From Pachyseris speciosa (taxonomy: Eukaryota > Cnidaria > Anthozoa > Scleractinia > Pachyseridae): a stretch of 64,000 bases of DNA. The stretch spans positions 1 through 64,000 of the forward strand of contig JAEMWC010001217.1 in the NCBI GenBank assembly GCA_016490735.1, written 5' to 3'. Of the stretch, positions 43,473 through 55,000 are shown piece by piece. The notes beneath the pieces are model-generated. The model saw only the letters and a program-made list of their open reading frames with translations, was not told where the DNA came from and made no database searches. The position numbers and the translations under genes were made by a program. The number at the start of each line of letters is the position of its first letter. The stretch's first letter is position 1.

Positions 43473-44294
43473 CTGAAATGAGAAAAGAACGACTTTATTC
43501 TTAACACACGTAATCATCTCACAAATGGTTTAGTCATGCAGAACGAACAAAAACTAACAATAAAGTACCGGATATCCTGAGAGGGTAGGGGGTGGGATTG
43601 CTCATGTTTGGGTATATGGATGCCGCTGGGCGTTTGAAACCCTGACACTCTATAGGACAAAAACAACCCTCAATACCTATTCTCTGTAGGACAACACCCT
43701 CCTTTTGAAAGCAATAGCGCTAATATTTGGTCTTGAAAATGATCTCATGATTACTGAAGAACTGCTAAATACAGTAAAAACAGTGAGATACCCTATCCAG
43801 CGGCACGCAATTTCAAGGTAACTACAAAAAGTACGAAATTATTCGACTGTAAAATACCTCCCGCACAGTTCTTGTTTTTTTGTAGTGACCTTGACAATGG
43901 CGTGACAGTTACAACGAAACATCGGTTGTACCGTTAGCTTTTGCTTCTACGATCTTTTGGAGTAAGGGTAAAAACATCCTGGTCAAATCCCAAGAAAGGT
44001 TTTTTTTTTGTTGGTGGGGGCGGGGACGGCGGGGGGGGAGGGGGGGGGCGTTGTTTCCCGCCATTTGTATAAGTATTCAGAGTCGTAAGTCTTGCAGGAG
44101 TATATTACGTTCATCAAGACCTAGTGAAAAAGTTTCACGAGAGCTGTTTACCACGCTGAGCAATCTGGCTGATTATACATGCTTTTGAGCTTATCTTACT
44201 GAGTATGACCAATTCAAATGAAAGCCATCGAGTCTATATTTATGTGGTGCATCAAAGCTAGGTAATTTCACTTGTTACGCAGTACAAAGTCAAA

Positions 44295-44470
44295 TGAAGA
44301 ATGATCTTCGCAGTTATGAACGCAATGTATGCAATTGCGAAAAGAAGCCTAAAAAAAACAAATCAGGACTTCAACGTGCCCTCGCGTTTACCGGTACGAT
44401 GCTCTAACCTTTTTTTTCGCAATTGCATAAATTGCGTTCATAACTGCGAAGATCATTCTTTATTTGATTT
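44295..44470. mobile_element. Foldback repeat in the intron of the second cassette
   Basis: AAGAATGATCTTCGCAGTTA with TGAACGCAAT and TGCAATTGCGAAAA is inverted after a short centre (GACTTCAACGTGCCCTCGCG, then CGATGCTCTAACC). The centre recalls a tRNA-derived SINE (a TCTAACC box complement), but it is too short to prove. Confidence 0.7.
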
Positions 44471-44892
44471 CATTTCCGCAGTTCATATATGATTCATTTC
44501 ATATATCATTCACACGCAGTACAAAGTATTTAACTTTTTTTTGTGTTTGACCATTGAAATAAAGGATGACAAACAATACTTTCCAGTGGTACTGTGCGTG
44601 CATGATACTCCAGAAGACTTCAAATATTGGTCCAAAGGCTTAATTACTTTGCCTCCGTTTGAAGAATTATTGATACGGATGGCATTTCCAAGACTTCATC
44701 AATTCACTATTAAAGATTAGGGGAAAAAAGCGACTGCCCACAACGTATCAACATGTTAGAGGTAATGAAAAGCGTCTAAAACCATTACAGACTGCCAGCT
44801 ATTTCCAACCCAACAAGCTAGAATTGCTTGAGGTGTTTCAAATACTTTTGCTTTATCATCACTGTTTATCTGGATCAAACAGTAACACTCAC

Positions 44893-44969
44893 CTGTATTT
44901 AGGGTATGAATGGCTGTCAGTCTCTAGTTGATGATAGGCTGCCTTCTTCTTGTAGAGGCTACACCATGC
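44893..44969 (-). CDS. M13 peptidase exon, second cassette (M2)
   Basis: Encodes AWCSLYKKKAAYHQLETDSH and SYPKYR, with the His of DSH matching the transition-state histidine of neprilysin. Acceptor ACCAG, donor ACAG|GTGAGT, phase 0 to 2. Two residues differ from the first cassette (HQ for RK). Confidence 0.92.
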
Positions 44970-45324
44970 CTGGTATTTTACATCAAAAAATACACGTATT
45001 AGAGGTCTTGTCTTAATGAGTTGCATTAAATACTTAAGTCAATTTTGTAATTGTTAACATATATTGAGAGAACCATAACCGGAGACTTCATTTTAGTAAA
45101 AAAGACTTGAGACATGATATTGTTTGTTTTTTTCCCTCGGAGGGGAGGGTGGGGGATGAAAAAAGTTAATCTGGGAGGGTAACAAAAACTCACCGACCCC
45201 TTTCCCAAACCCCTCCCAACCCCCATAAAGTGAATCTTTAAGTTTTATTTTTCAACTCTTTGCTGATTAATAATACCTCTATCACATTTCTCATACCTAC
45301 TCTGTACATACGTTTCACACTCAC

Positions 45325-45420
45325 CCGAGCAAATCCAACAAAGAACAACTGATCCTCGGTTAAACCCAGTCCACGCAGGGCTCCCTCGGTACCCTCTTTA
45401 CCCACCATAGTTTTATAAGC
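45325..45420 (-). CDS. M13 peptidase exon, second cassette (L2)
   Basis: AYKTMVGKEGTEGALRGLGL, then TEDQLFFVGFAR, 32 residues, phase 0 at both ends. The LTxxQLFFxxFA block is diagnostic of M13. One residue differs from the other copy (Arg for Pro). Confidence 0.93.
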
Positions 45421-45569
45421 CTGAAAAAAATTACATAGAAAAGACACCAGTGCATGGAAGAAAGAGGTGGGAGGCGTTTTAAAACAGTAAGCCTAAGATG
45501 AATCATCTGTTGTATAGACATATCAAATCAAATCAAATTTAATTTATTTAAGCTCGATAGACAACGTAC

Positions 45570-45635
45570 CCTGAAGGCCAGCTTGATTCCTCCATTATCT
45601 GCTATGTTCTCGTTCAGCGTTTGGTTACCGTTTAT
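45570..45635 (-). CDS. M13 peptidase exon, second cassette (K2)
   Basis: INGNQTLNENIADNGGIKLA, then FR. It carries the third zinc ligand (Glu of ENIAD) and the Asp four residues on. Protein identical to K1. Donor AGG|GTACGT, acceptor TTTTAG. No exon that could precede it is found between it and 48.2 kb. Confidence 0.93.
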
Positions 45636-45759
45636 CTAAAACCCCAATGGCACAACCATTACACAAGAAGTACCAGTATTGGATCAAAATGATTAAAAGC
45701 TAGTCCACCTCGCTCCTTAAGGATATTTATGTCAAGTCTCTGACATGAAGGACCTTCAT

Positions 45760-47390
45760 AGTGCGAGGAGACGCGACGCGAGGGGAGCGCAGAAGACAAA
45801 GCCAGGGAGTTTGAATTAAGCGCGTACATTCCAAGCGCAAAACTCTGATTGGCTATTTCTTAGAATCTGTCAACACAGTACACAAGCCGCTGTCAACACT
45901 CATTATAACATCGACTCGGTTCAAATTTACAGAGGTTTTTCAGTTTCAATCAAGATCACCCTGAAGATCACGAACTCTTCAATCTCTGAGCGATCAGGGC
46001 CATAATTACCCTGCGAGCAGAGCCGGATTTTTCAAGGAAGATCGAAGGAGACTCTGCTCGCAGAGTGGGCGATAATTTATGGACCTCCTCGTTTTTCTCG
46101 CTTCGGGGAAACGCTTTGCATTTTGACGGGAAACAGCCGATGCGGCTGAAATTGACAGCAAACACTGCAGATAATTCGTTTAATGTCACCGCATATGTAG
46201 CAACTTTCCCGCGGTCTGGTTGGCTCTACCATAAGAAGTACAATGTAAAACTTCTGTTGTAACGGAAAGAGGCTAGAGGCACCAGACTTTAAGGAAATAA
46301 CCAAAATTATAATTGCTTCTAATCCTTTGGTTATCATCATCTTTTGTTTAATTTCTGTTGCTTCCCCTGTTATCAGATCATTTGAAATGGATGCTCTCAC
46401 GCCAATGAAATTAAATTGGCGTTTTTACCTCTTGTATACATGTAAATGCAGAAATAAAAAGGTACCTTTTTACGTGTGAAGGTGTGCTTTAATTCCCGCT
46501 GTTTATACAATACACATTAACAGGGATCAAGGCGATGCGAATACGGTAACAAAGGGAACATTTTGAAAAGGTATGAAATGGCCTTGGTTGATAAGACATG
46601 GAAAATACGGAAATATTAAAGAATGTGAAACTGCAAACGCTGTAACATCAATTCTTAATTTAATCGTAACAAATATGAGCAAATAACGGTAAGCACTTTT
46701 TAAAGTCTAGAGTAAACTTTAGGAGTGACAGAGCCAAACTGTAGAACTAAAGTAATGTGGTATTCTCTCCAAATTATAACTCGCAAAAATACTCCGCGAT
46801 ACTGCACGCCCAAACATCTAATAACAGATTTATTGTCCAACTTTTATTGCAAACGAAGAATTTATAGAAAGAAAAACGTTTTTTTCTGAAAAGTGTGACA
46901 GGTTTTGCGTGACGTGCGCGAAGTTTCCTACAGTACACAATATCGCGGAATATTTGTACTCGTCTCGTGCGTTTTCTGTACAATAACTAAAAGTGTTGGA
47001 TGATAAAGCGAAATATCCAACAAAGTCTTGTAACACTACTAGAAGCAACAGTACATTAACAATGAGAAGACTAGGTAACGTTGTGCTTCACTACATTTGA
47101 GTTAAATTATCGGAAATTCGAAACTGTTATACTGAGTAACGAGGAGCACTCTTCTACCATACGCCGTACGGAAAAGTTAAAACGATACAGTTTTCAGTTC
47201 TTTGACCAGTAAAATCTTTTACATTCTTTTAAAAACTCAAACTTTGCAACTGAAAATTTGATCTTTTATGGTACAGTACACGTTACAAGAGCTACCAGTG
47301 TTACTCTAAACGACGCCTTAAAATCGAGAGTAAACTCCAAAACAACCCGATCGCTAGACAAGTTGAAAGGGGATTCAAACAACTGGTATG
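45760..47390. other. Spacer between the two M13 3' ends
   Basis: Begins with a repeat related to 14.98 kb. CTGCGAGCAGAGCC/CTCTGCTCGCAG near 46010-46062 is a small inverted pair. No M13 exon of the HEITH or earlier part is found here. Confidence 0.5.
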
Positions 47391-48205
47391 AAAATGAGTT
47401 TCGGGTAACAAAGAACGTCTTTTGTGATTTAAAAAAGCATTGAACCAATAGGGACCTTCTTTTACTTCGGCTACAAGAATGAGTAAGAGAGCGCCTTGAA
47501 GGTCGAATGCTTTAGATCCTCACTGACTTCAATCTTGTCTCTAGTAAGCCAAAAGGAAGAGTGAGGGTCCTTGGAAGGCGTACTCTTACTCAATCCAGTA
47601 CTCGTGTCTATGTTTTTTCCCAAGATCTCCTCTCGCCTGAAGAGAGGCTTGTAGTTGGTTCTCCATTTTATGAAAATCCCTTCATATCGTCCTCGAGGCA
47701 TTCCAGGTAATAAGCTTTATAAATTTCAAAACAGTTTTAAGCAAAAAGACGTAAACCTGTCTACGAGGTAGCTTATAATACGTTGCAGCTTGTCAGGCGG
47801 CGTTCATCTTTATATAGAGTGTATCAAGTTCTAAAACAAAGCATTGATTCAAGTGTTTATTTTCTGACTGGTGAAAAAGACAAGTTTAAATTGAAAGCAA
47901 GAGAAAGTACAGGAAATTGCTTTTTTCCTTTCTGATATATGTTATGTAGTCCTATCAGGAAAGGGTCAGTGATCATTCAACTGTGGTTCATGTTTGAAAA
48001 AAAAATCTAGCAGCTAAGTAAAACCGTTTGATCGGAACGCGGCTTCCCAATGAACTTGCTATAGCCTAACCGTTCCTTGTTCAACCAACCAGAAGTATTC
48101 TTGAAGATGCTTTGGCAGCTCATCTAAAGTTAAAATGTACGGTATTCTACTTAAGTTGGTCTTTTTGCCCAACTTGGACTTAATTAAATCTACCAAACGA
48201 TCCTT

Positions 48206-48305
48206 TCACCACAACGAACACTTGTTCTGTGGATTCATGGCAGCACCTGATTTGCATTTGAACGTCGCGGCGAATTTGTCATAGTTGCGAAGAGTGCCGA
48301 TCACC
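48206..48305 (-). CDS. M13 exon N1 (last exon, first cassette)
   Basis: VIGTLRNYDKFAATF, KCKSGAAMNP, terminal CSLW, TGA at 48206-48208. Its first base completes the Arg codon split with exon M1. Acceptor TTTCAG. Confidence 0.93.
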
Positions 48306-51300
48306 CTGAAATTAGAAAAGAACAAATTTATTCTAAATGCGTAATAATTATCAGTGAAATAACTGCTTCAGTGCAGGATTTTCATATCAGCAACGGTTAC
48401 GTCATGCAAAGCGAGCACCTGCTAACGACAAAAAGACTCGACGCCCAACCTGACGTCCAGCTGTTCGACGTCCCAACCGATCCTGCCACCGAACCCTGAA
48501 AGTTTAAGCGGCATCAATTCTTCCTGACTCGTAAGTCTTGCAATCAGTATATTAAGTTCATTGAGACCCAGTGAGAGAGCTTCATGATATATACTCTATA
48601 TACCGTACATATCACATAGTTTCATGGTGATTCACAATTCTTCTGTAGGGTGAAATCGGACGTCAGCATATAAAGGCGCCACTGGCAGCCAATATGAATA
48701 TTTTTTATCAGTTCATATTTGAACTCACCCACCCACCCAACCCACGCATGATCGCGTAAGACGGATGAAATCTGAGATACAGATAGACCACCACACCGAT
48801 AATTACGTCCCCTACTCTTTTCAAACAATGTATACATATGTCAAATGAAAGCCATCGCAGTTAGTTGTGCATTGCTATGAAGTACAAAGGTAACTTAACT
48901 TTTTTGTTTGGCTATTTAAATAAACTATGTAAACCAGGATGTTCCAGGGGTACTGTGTGTGTTCCAGGGGTACTGTGTGTGCATGATACTTCAAAAGACT
49001 TCAGATGTTGGTCCAGAGGATGAATTGCTTTGTCACCGTTTGTAAGGTTGCAATGATGCAATCGCCTCCGAAACATCGGAATCATGGAGCCAATAGGAAT
49101 GCTCTAGGTGAGCTCTAGATATGGTCTCACATGCCCCTCTTTCCCTTTGCAGTGTGAGTGAACAAAGAATTATTGATACGGGCCCCATTTCCAAGACTTC
49201 ATCGGTTTGCCATTAACTGAGATTAGGTTAAAAAAGGCGACTTGCCACAAAGCATTAACGTATTAGAGGTAACGAAAAGCACCAAAGAACATCGCAGACT
49301 GCCAACTATTTTAAACTCAACGAGCCAGAATTGCTGGAAGTGTTTGAAATAATTTTTTTTTCATCACTGTTTCATGTCTGCATCAAACAGTAACACTCAC
49401 CTGTATTTAGGGTATGAATGGGAGTCAGTCTCCAGTTTACGATAGGCTGCCTTCTTCTTATACAGGCTACACCACGCCTGGTTTTAAATACAAAAAAAGC
49501 GCGCATTTGGTCTTTTATTAATAAGTTGTATTAAACATTGAAGTCAATTTTGTATTTATTAACAGATACTGACAGAATCATAAATGACTTCATTTTAGAC
49601 AAAGGGACGGAGAAATGGTTTGTTCGCTTTTTTTTCCTCGCATGACATAATAGTCCTTTTTCGTATTTAAAATTACCGCTGAATACAAACACCGACAACA
49701 CACATTGATACAGGGTTAGCCTCGACCTTAAGTAAAATATTCACAAATACCGGCGGGAAGGTGCCTGAAATTTGAAAATTAAACAATCGACAGAGCTGTA
49801 TACAGGTCATCTTCTCGCTGGAATTTGTGAATATATTCACTTCAGATGGAGGCTAACCCTGTGCAAATGCGTTCTCAGTGCTTTTGTTCAGCGGTCATGG
49901 CGAACTCGAAACTGGACTATTAACCTGGAAGGGAAGTAAAAATTCACCGACCCCTCTCCCCATGTTTCTACATAAAGTAACTGATCACTGAGTTTACGGT
50001 TTACACACTGGTTAATGGTTAATAACAAATCCATAGCTATGCCACTAGATTAGCGAACGATTTTCACCTTCCTTTTTGTAGAACAAACCTTCGTAAATTT
50101 TCCGTCAGTTTCCAAGGACCAACTTATTATAATTCTTTAGAAAATGATAGTAAAGAATCTAATTCTCTCCACTCATTCAAAACGAAATTGAAAGTATGTG
50201 AATTATTAGTTAGAAATCTTGTAGTAAAGAGTTATCTTTCATCACATGTCTGATATTATCTTTATACACATTGTTACATGTACCATATTTTATATTTTGT
50301 CAACTCAGTCTATGTAATTAGTTAATTTACAGGTACCCTCATTGTATTTTACTTTCGAACCTGGCCTTACTGTTACTGTTAACTTTATTTTTATTCTGAG
50401 GGAGCCCAATGTCTATAAGCCTCATGGTTTCCTTTTGGGCTTCCTTGCCACTTTCATTTGCTTTTGTGTAACTGTTTTGTTTTATCGTAAAATAAAAAAA
50501 CAAAAATGTCAAAAAAATGTCAAATACCTCTTTCACTTTTCCCATAACTACCCTGTACATACGTTTCGTACTCACCCGAGCAAATCCAACAAAGAACAAC
50601 TGATCCTCGGTTAAACCCAGCCCAGGCAGGGCTCCCTCGGTACCCTCTTTACCCACCATAGTTTTATAAGCCTGAAAAAATAGCATAGAAAAGGCGGCAT
50701 TGTAAGGAAGGAAGAAGACGTTTTTAAATCAAGCCTAAGACGATTCACATGTTGTATAGACGACTTACCCTGAAGGCCAGTTTGATTCCTCCATTATCCG
50801 CTATGTTCTCGTTCAGCGTTTGGTTACCGTTTATCTAATTAAACCCCAAGAACATGGCACAACCATTACACAAGAAGTACTACAAGAAGTATTGGATCAA
50901 AATGATTAAAAGCGCCTCCACCTTCATAGTGAATTCAAAATCTCTTGAAACCAAACATATCACCTCCTCCAACCGCCAAATAAGAGGACATTTCATTATA
51001 TTTTGTTATGTTTCAGTTGTATCAAACTGTCAACTAAAATAGAACTATGCGTTTTTAAAGTTAGTTTACAAGTTTTCAAAGCGGTTTATCAGTCCGCCAG
51101 TTCATCAAATCAGCTCAGTCTGTCATTCCATCAGAGTACCAGCATGGTCCGGTAGTCTATACTTCAGTCGGTCGATCTGTTGAACAGACAGTCAGTCAGT
51201 CAGTCAGTCAGTCACCCATGCAGTCCGAATGTTAGTCAATCAGTTTCTTAAACAGTGAAGAAGTCAATCGCTCAGTTGGCCAGTTTATTAGTCAGTCGCT

Positions 51301-51955
51301 CGGCCAGTCAATGAATCAGTGCAGGTGTCCATCCATCTGTCAGCTATTCATTCGGTGTGTCCACCCTAAAATCAGGCGATCAATCCAAGAGTTAGTGAAT
51401 CTGTGTCTTAAAGGTTTAGTCAGTCTGTCTTTGCGACAATCGGTCTATCGGTTTGTCTGTCAGCCAGCCAGTCATTTTTCCAACCAAACACAAAGTCAGG
51501 CAGGCGGGCAGTAAGTCAGTCTTTCGGGTAGTCATTCATTACATTGCAAATGCGTTCCGCGTTAGCAAACTTGTCTGGTAAATTAAGTCGTCAACTCGTT
51601 AGCAACTTAATTAGTTAATAAGATGACATCCAAGCAATTTTCCATCCATGCAGGTTGAATCATTTTTCCGTCAATTAGGTTATGCGTAGAAAGACGCGTA
51701 TATGTTACTCTACCTTTTTGCCATAAACACTGAATTGTGAATACTGCTTGGCCAGGCAATTCGCTCTACTGGAAAAACCAATATGTGATTTCATGGAAAA
51801 CCAATTGTTCGAGTTACCATCCTTATCGTAATACCTTCCTGGAATAAAAGAAACGGAACAAACTTTGCTAGATTTTTGCCCGACACGTTAATAAAGTCAT
51901 CAATCAATCAATCAATCAATCGACAAATATTCGATAAATTGCTGTATCGTATCTG

Positions 51956-52008
<53 letters not shown>

Positions 52009-55000
52009 TCCCATACGCACTGTGAATACTCGAGGTCAGTGTTTGTCGCAGGATGTTACAGGTGATGTTTAGAGCTTCTGAGGAAAGGGACGAGGCTAGT
52101 TAACCAGTTAGTGAGCCAGACAATCACTCCGCCATTTAGTCATTCATTAATTCCGTTACTCAGTGTGTCCGTATATAAATGTAAGGCTTGTGGCATGTGC
52201 CTTGGAATGACAAGGATACCATGCAAATTTATGTGTCCAGGTAATCTCGTAGGCAGATCTATTGATCTGGGTACGAGATTAGTGTCCAGGTAAGCTCTCT
52301 TAGTGAAAGCCACTCATTGAGCACTAACGCCACGTGGTAGCGGCTATTACCCATTAAATCTACCAAATAAAGTTTGACCCCAAGCATTAACAGCCAATGG
52401 GGCAGCTGTTTTGACTTTGTTAGGCCTCATCAGCATGGAATAGCTAACGTCCGCTACCACTTGGCCTTAGTGCCCAATGCTTGGCTTTCAGCTTGCCTAG
52501 ACACATTAATTTGTGATGTATCCTTGTAGCTCTAAGCCACATCACAAAAGCTTCACATTTTCATTGCTTCACTGTTTTATCCATGTGGGTACTTGAGCCT
52601 GGGTATTATCTATGCCATGCTTTAAATCTCTATATTGGGCTTCTTAACGTAAAATGCTAGTTTCTAGCTCAATACTTGGCAAGATACAGTCTTAAAAAGT
52701 AATCATCCTTAATTACCACCATCGTCGAAGCCATGTGTTATTTCATGTCCAATCACCACCCCGATGCCACCAAAGTTCAAATATCTGAAAACGACGAGAA
52801 AGGAGCATGAGCAGTTACGACTATCTTCGCCAAAAAATACTGAAAAATCAACCAGTTTGGGTAAAATGAATACCTCTCCATTGGCTTGACGAAAGAAGCT
52901 AGTTATGATATCTTTCAGGGCTTTAGCAAAGCTAGGGAAGAGTGCTTAAAGGAGAACGTGTGAACGCCTTCAGTTACCGTTACCAACGACAGAATCCGAT
53001 TTTTATTAAACATCCCACTCAACAGTCGCATATGGAGCAATAGGTAGCTTAAGCAACGACGACGGAACGGCAACGAACATGTCATTTCAAAATCTAACTT
53101 CTCGCGTTTTGTAATTCTTTCGCGATCATTCCCAGTTGTCTGACTTGGAAAATACTGGCGAATTCGCCAGGGGCTAAATTATTATGAACGGCATCAGAGT
53201 CAGGAAAATATAAAACTTGGTCATTTCGCGTTGTTGAGGACGGCAAAGAAATGTATCAAAATGTAAAACGCACGTGCGTTTTTACTCATTAAACCTTTTG
53301 TTTTGGGCGTGACGTTCACGTTGCCGTTCCCGTCCTTGTTGCTTAAGCTCCCTATTCAATAAACGAGGTACGGTGGAGCTTATTAAGACCTCAGATACGG
53401 TAAGGTTGAGTACAATAATTGCTTCAAGATGTAACGATGCCATCTTTTTCCGTTCGTTTACCAAAACGGAGCAAAACCTGCACGTGGTCCCAACAAGAAG
53501 CATACTAATACTTTATAAAATCAAGAAGGACTGACTTGGGATACTTCGGATTATCTGAAAACGGCGGTTGCAAAATGGCTGGCTCCCTATTCAATAAACG
53601 AGGTCCGGCGGAGCTTATTAAGACCTCAGATACGGTAAGGTTGAGTACAATAATTGCTTCGTGATATAACGATGTCATCTCTTTTCCGTTCGTTTACCAA
53701 AACGGAGCGAAACCTGGACCTGTGGTCCTAACAAGAAGCATACTAATGCTTTATAAAATCAAGAAGGACTCACTTGGGATACTTCGGATTGTAGAACGGT
53801 GGTTGCAAAATGGCTGCCAGAAAAACTAAAGTAGAACAAGAAAAAATACACTCTGTCAGTTGTTTAATTCAGTGATGAACTCTTAATTTGGCAAGATGCG
53901 ACATGGTAAAATCAGTTCCTATTTAAATTATCTGGGTCTTGACATCAGAGATATGTTTGTCTGGATGCAACAAGTGCATGAAAATCACGCAACAGCTTCG
54001 TTATAAAGCGAAATTTCATGCAGAGCAAAGGGGAGTTCGAAATTGCTCTCATCAGCCTTTCCACGGTGGCTTGCAAGGATCTGTATCTAAAGCTGCTTAA
54101 GAGTTTTCAAATTGTACTTTTTGCGAACAAGATTTCTACAAAAACAAATAGTGAAAAAATCAGGAAACTCACCAATTCGATTTTGCTGAGGGGAATAATA
54201 GCCGTTGACTTGAGATGGACCATAAAACCATCTATAACAGCGAAACATGGAAAAAAGAACAAACACAGTAAAACACATTAGAGCCTGTCAACTTACACAC
54301 CTGGCGAGTTTGTGCCTAGTACTGAACATATCGATGTACAAAGTTAACGGTTGCAACTCTCGTTAATGTTTAAAAAGAAAAACCTAAATCTACCAGCAGT
54401 TATATAGAAAATAGTTTCTGAAGGTCCTTCGAGGCTCGCAATTTTAATTTCATTCCGTATAGTCTATTCTGATACTGGAGAACTATGGTCACCGATTCAC
54501 ACTAATCTGGATAGATTTGAAGACGCAGCTTTTTTTCTCCGCTTTGGCTTTCCGTCCATACTAAAACATTTTTTTTTTTGATCTTGAAAAACGAAGCTTT
54601 TTGACAAGATCCCCAGGGTTGAAAACGCCGATTAGGTGTTTCAATATGGACGGCGAAAATAGAACGTTTTCAAAACGCTGACGTCACCATTCAACTAGTT
54701 ATGTGCGCATGCTCTACCATTCCGGCAATAAGCGCGCTCCATGGAAAACGCTTGTTTAGATAAGAGGGTAAATGGAATTACATAAACAGATACATATACA
54801 TTCCGAACAGATTGTTTCTTACTTGTCTCTATCAACCGGTTTATCCAGTGATCCATACGATTCATTAGCCACAAACCCCTGAACACTGACTGCATTCTCG
54901 AATAGCTTGTCCCCTACTTTAAGCTTTGAAATGAAACGACAAGGAGAATCACATTTAGTCATTAAGACATAACAGCACAAAACTCGGGACAAACTATATC

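Larger units (their letters stand above)
42660..45757 (-). repeat. Duplicated segment A: second copy of the M13 3' end
   Basis: It matches 47390-50930 exon by exon and in flanking sequence (GAGTTTCGGGTA at 42676/47397, AAAATGATTAAAAGC at 45687/50897). At 45757 the match ends where a repeat (GCGAGGAGACGCGACGCGAG) begins. Contains four intact coding exons. Confidence 0.9.
47390..50930 (-). repeat. Duplicated segment B: first copy of the M13 3' end
   Basis: Counterpart of segment A, contiguous with the upstream exons. Its L1-M1 intron is longer than that of segment A because of a MITE (49.71-49.86 kb) and LINE debris (50.08-50.24 kb). Confidence 0.9.

Noticed and set aside
44360..44425. tRNA gene or intact SINE head
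   Set aside because: Only a short TCTAACC-like box remains in the centre of a foldback; no cloverleaf can be drawn.
45760..47390. Upstream exons for a separate second M13 gene
   Set aside because: I looked on minus for HEITH, GRxxD and FPAGILQ equivalents and found none, so the second cassette has no private upstream exons in the window.
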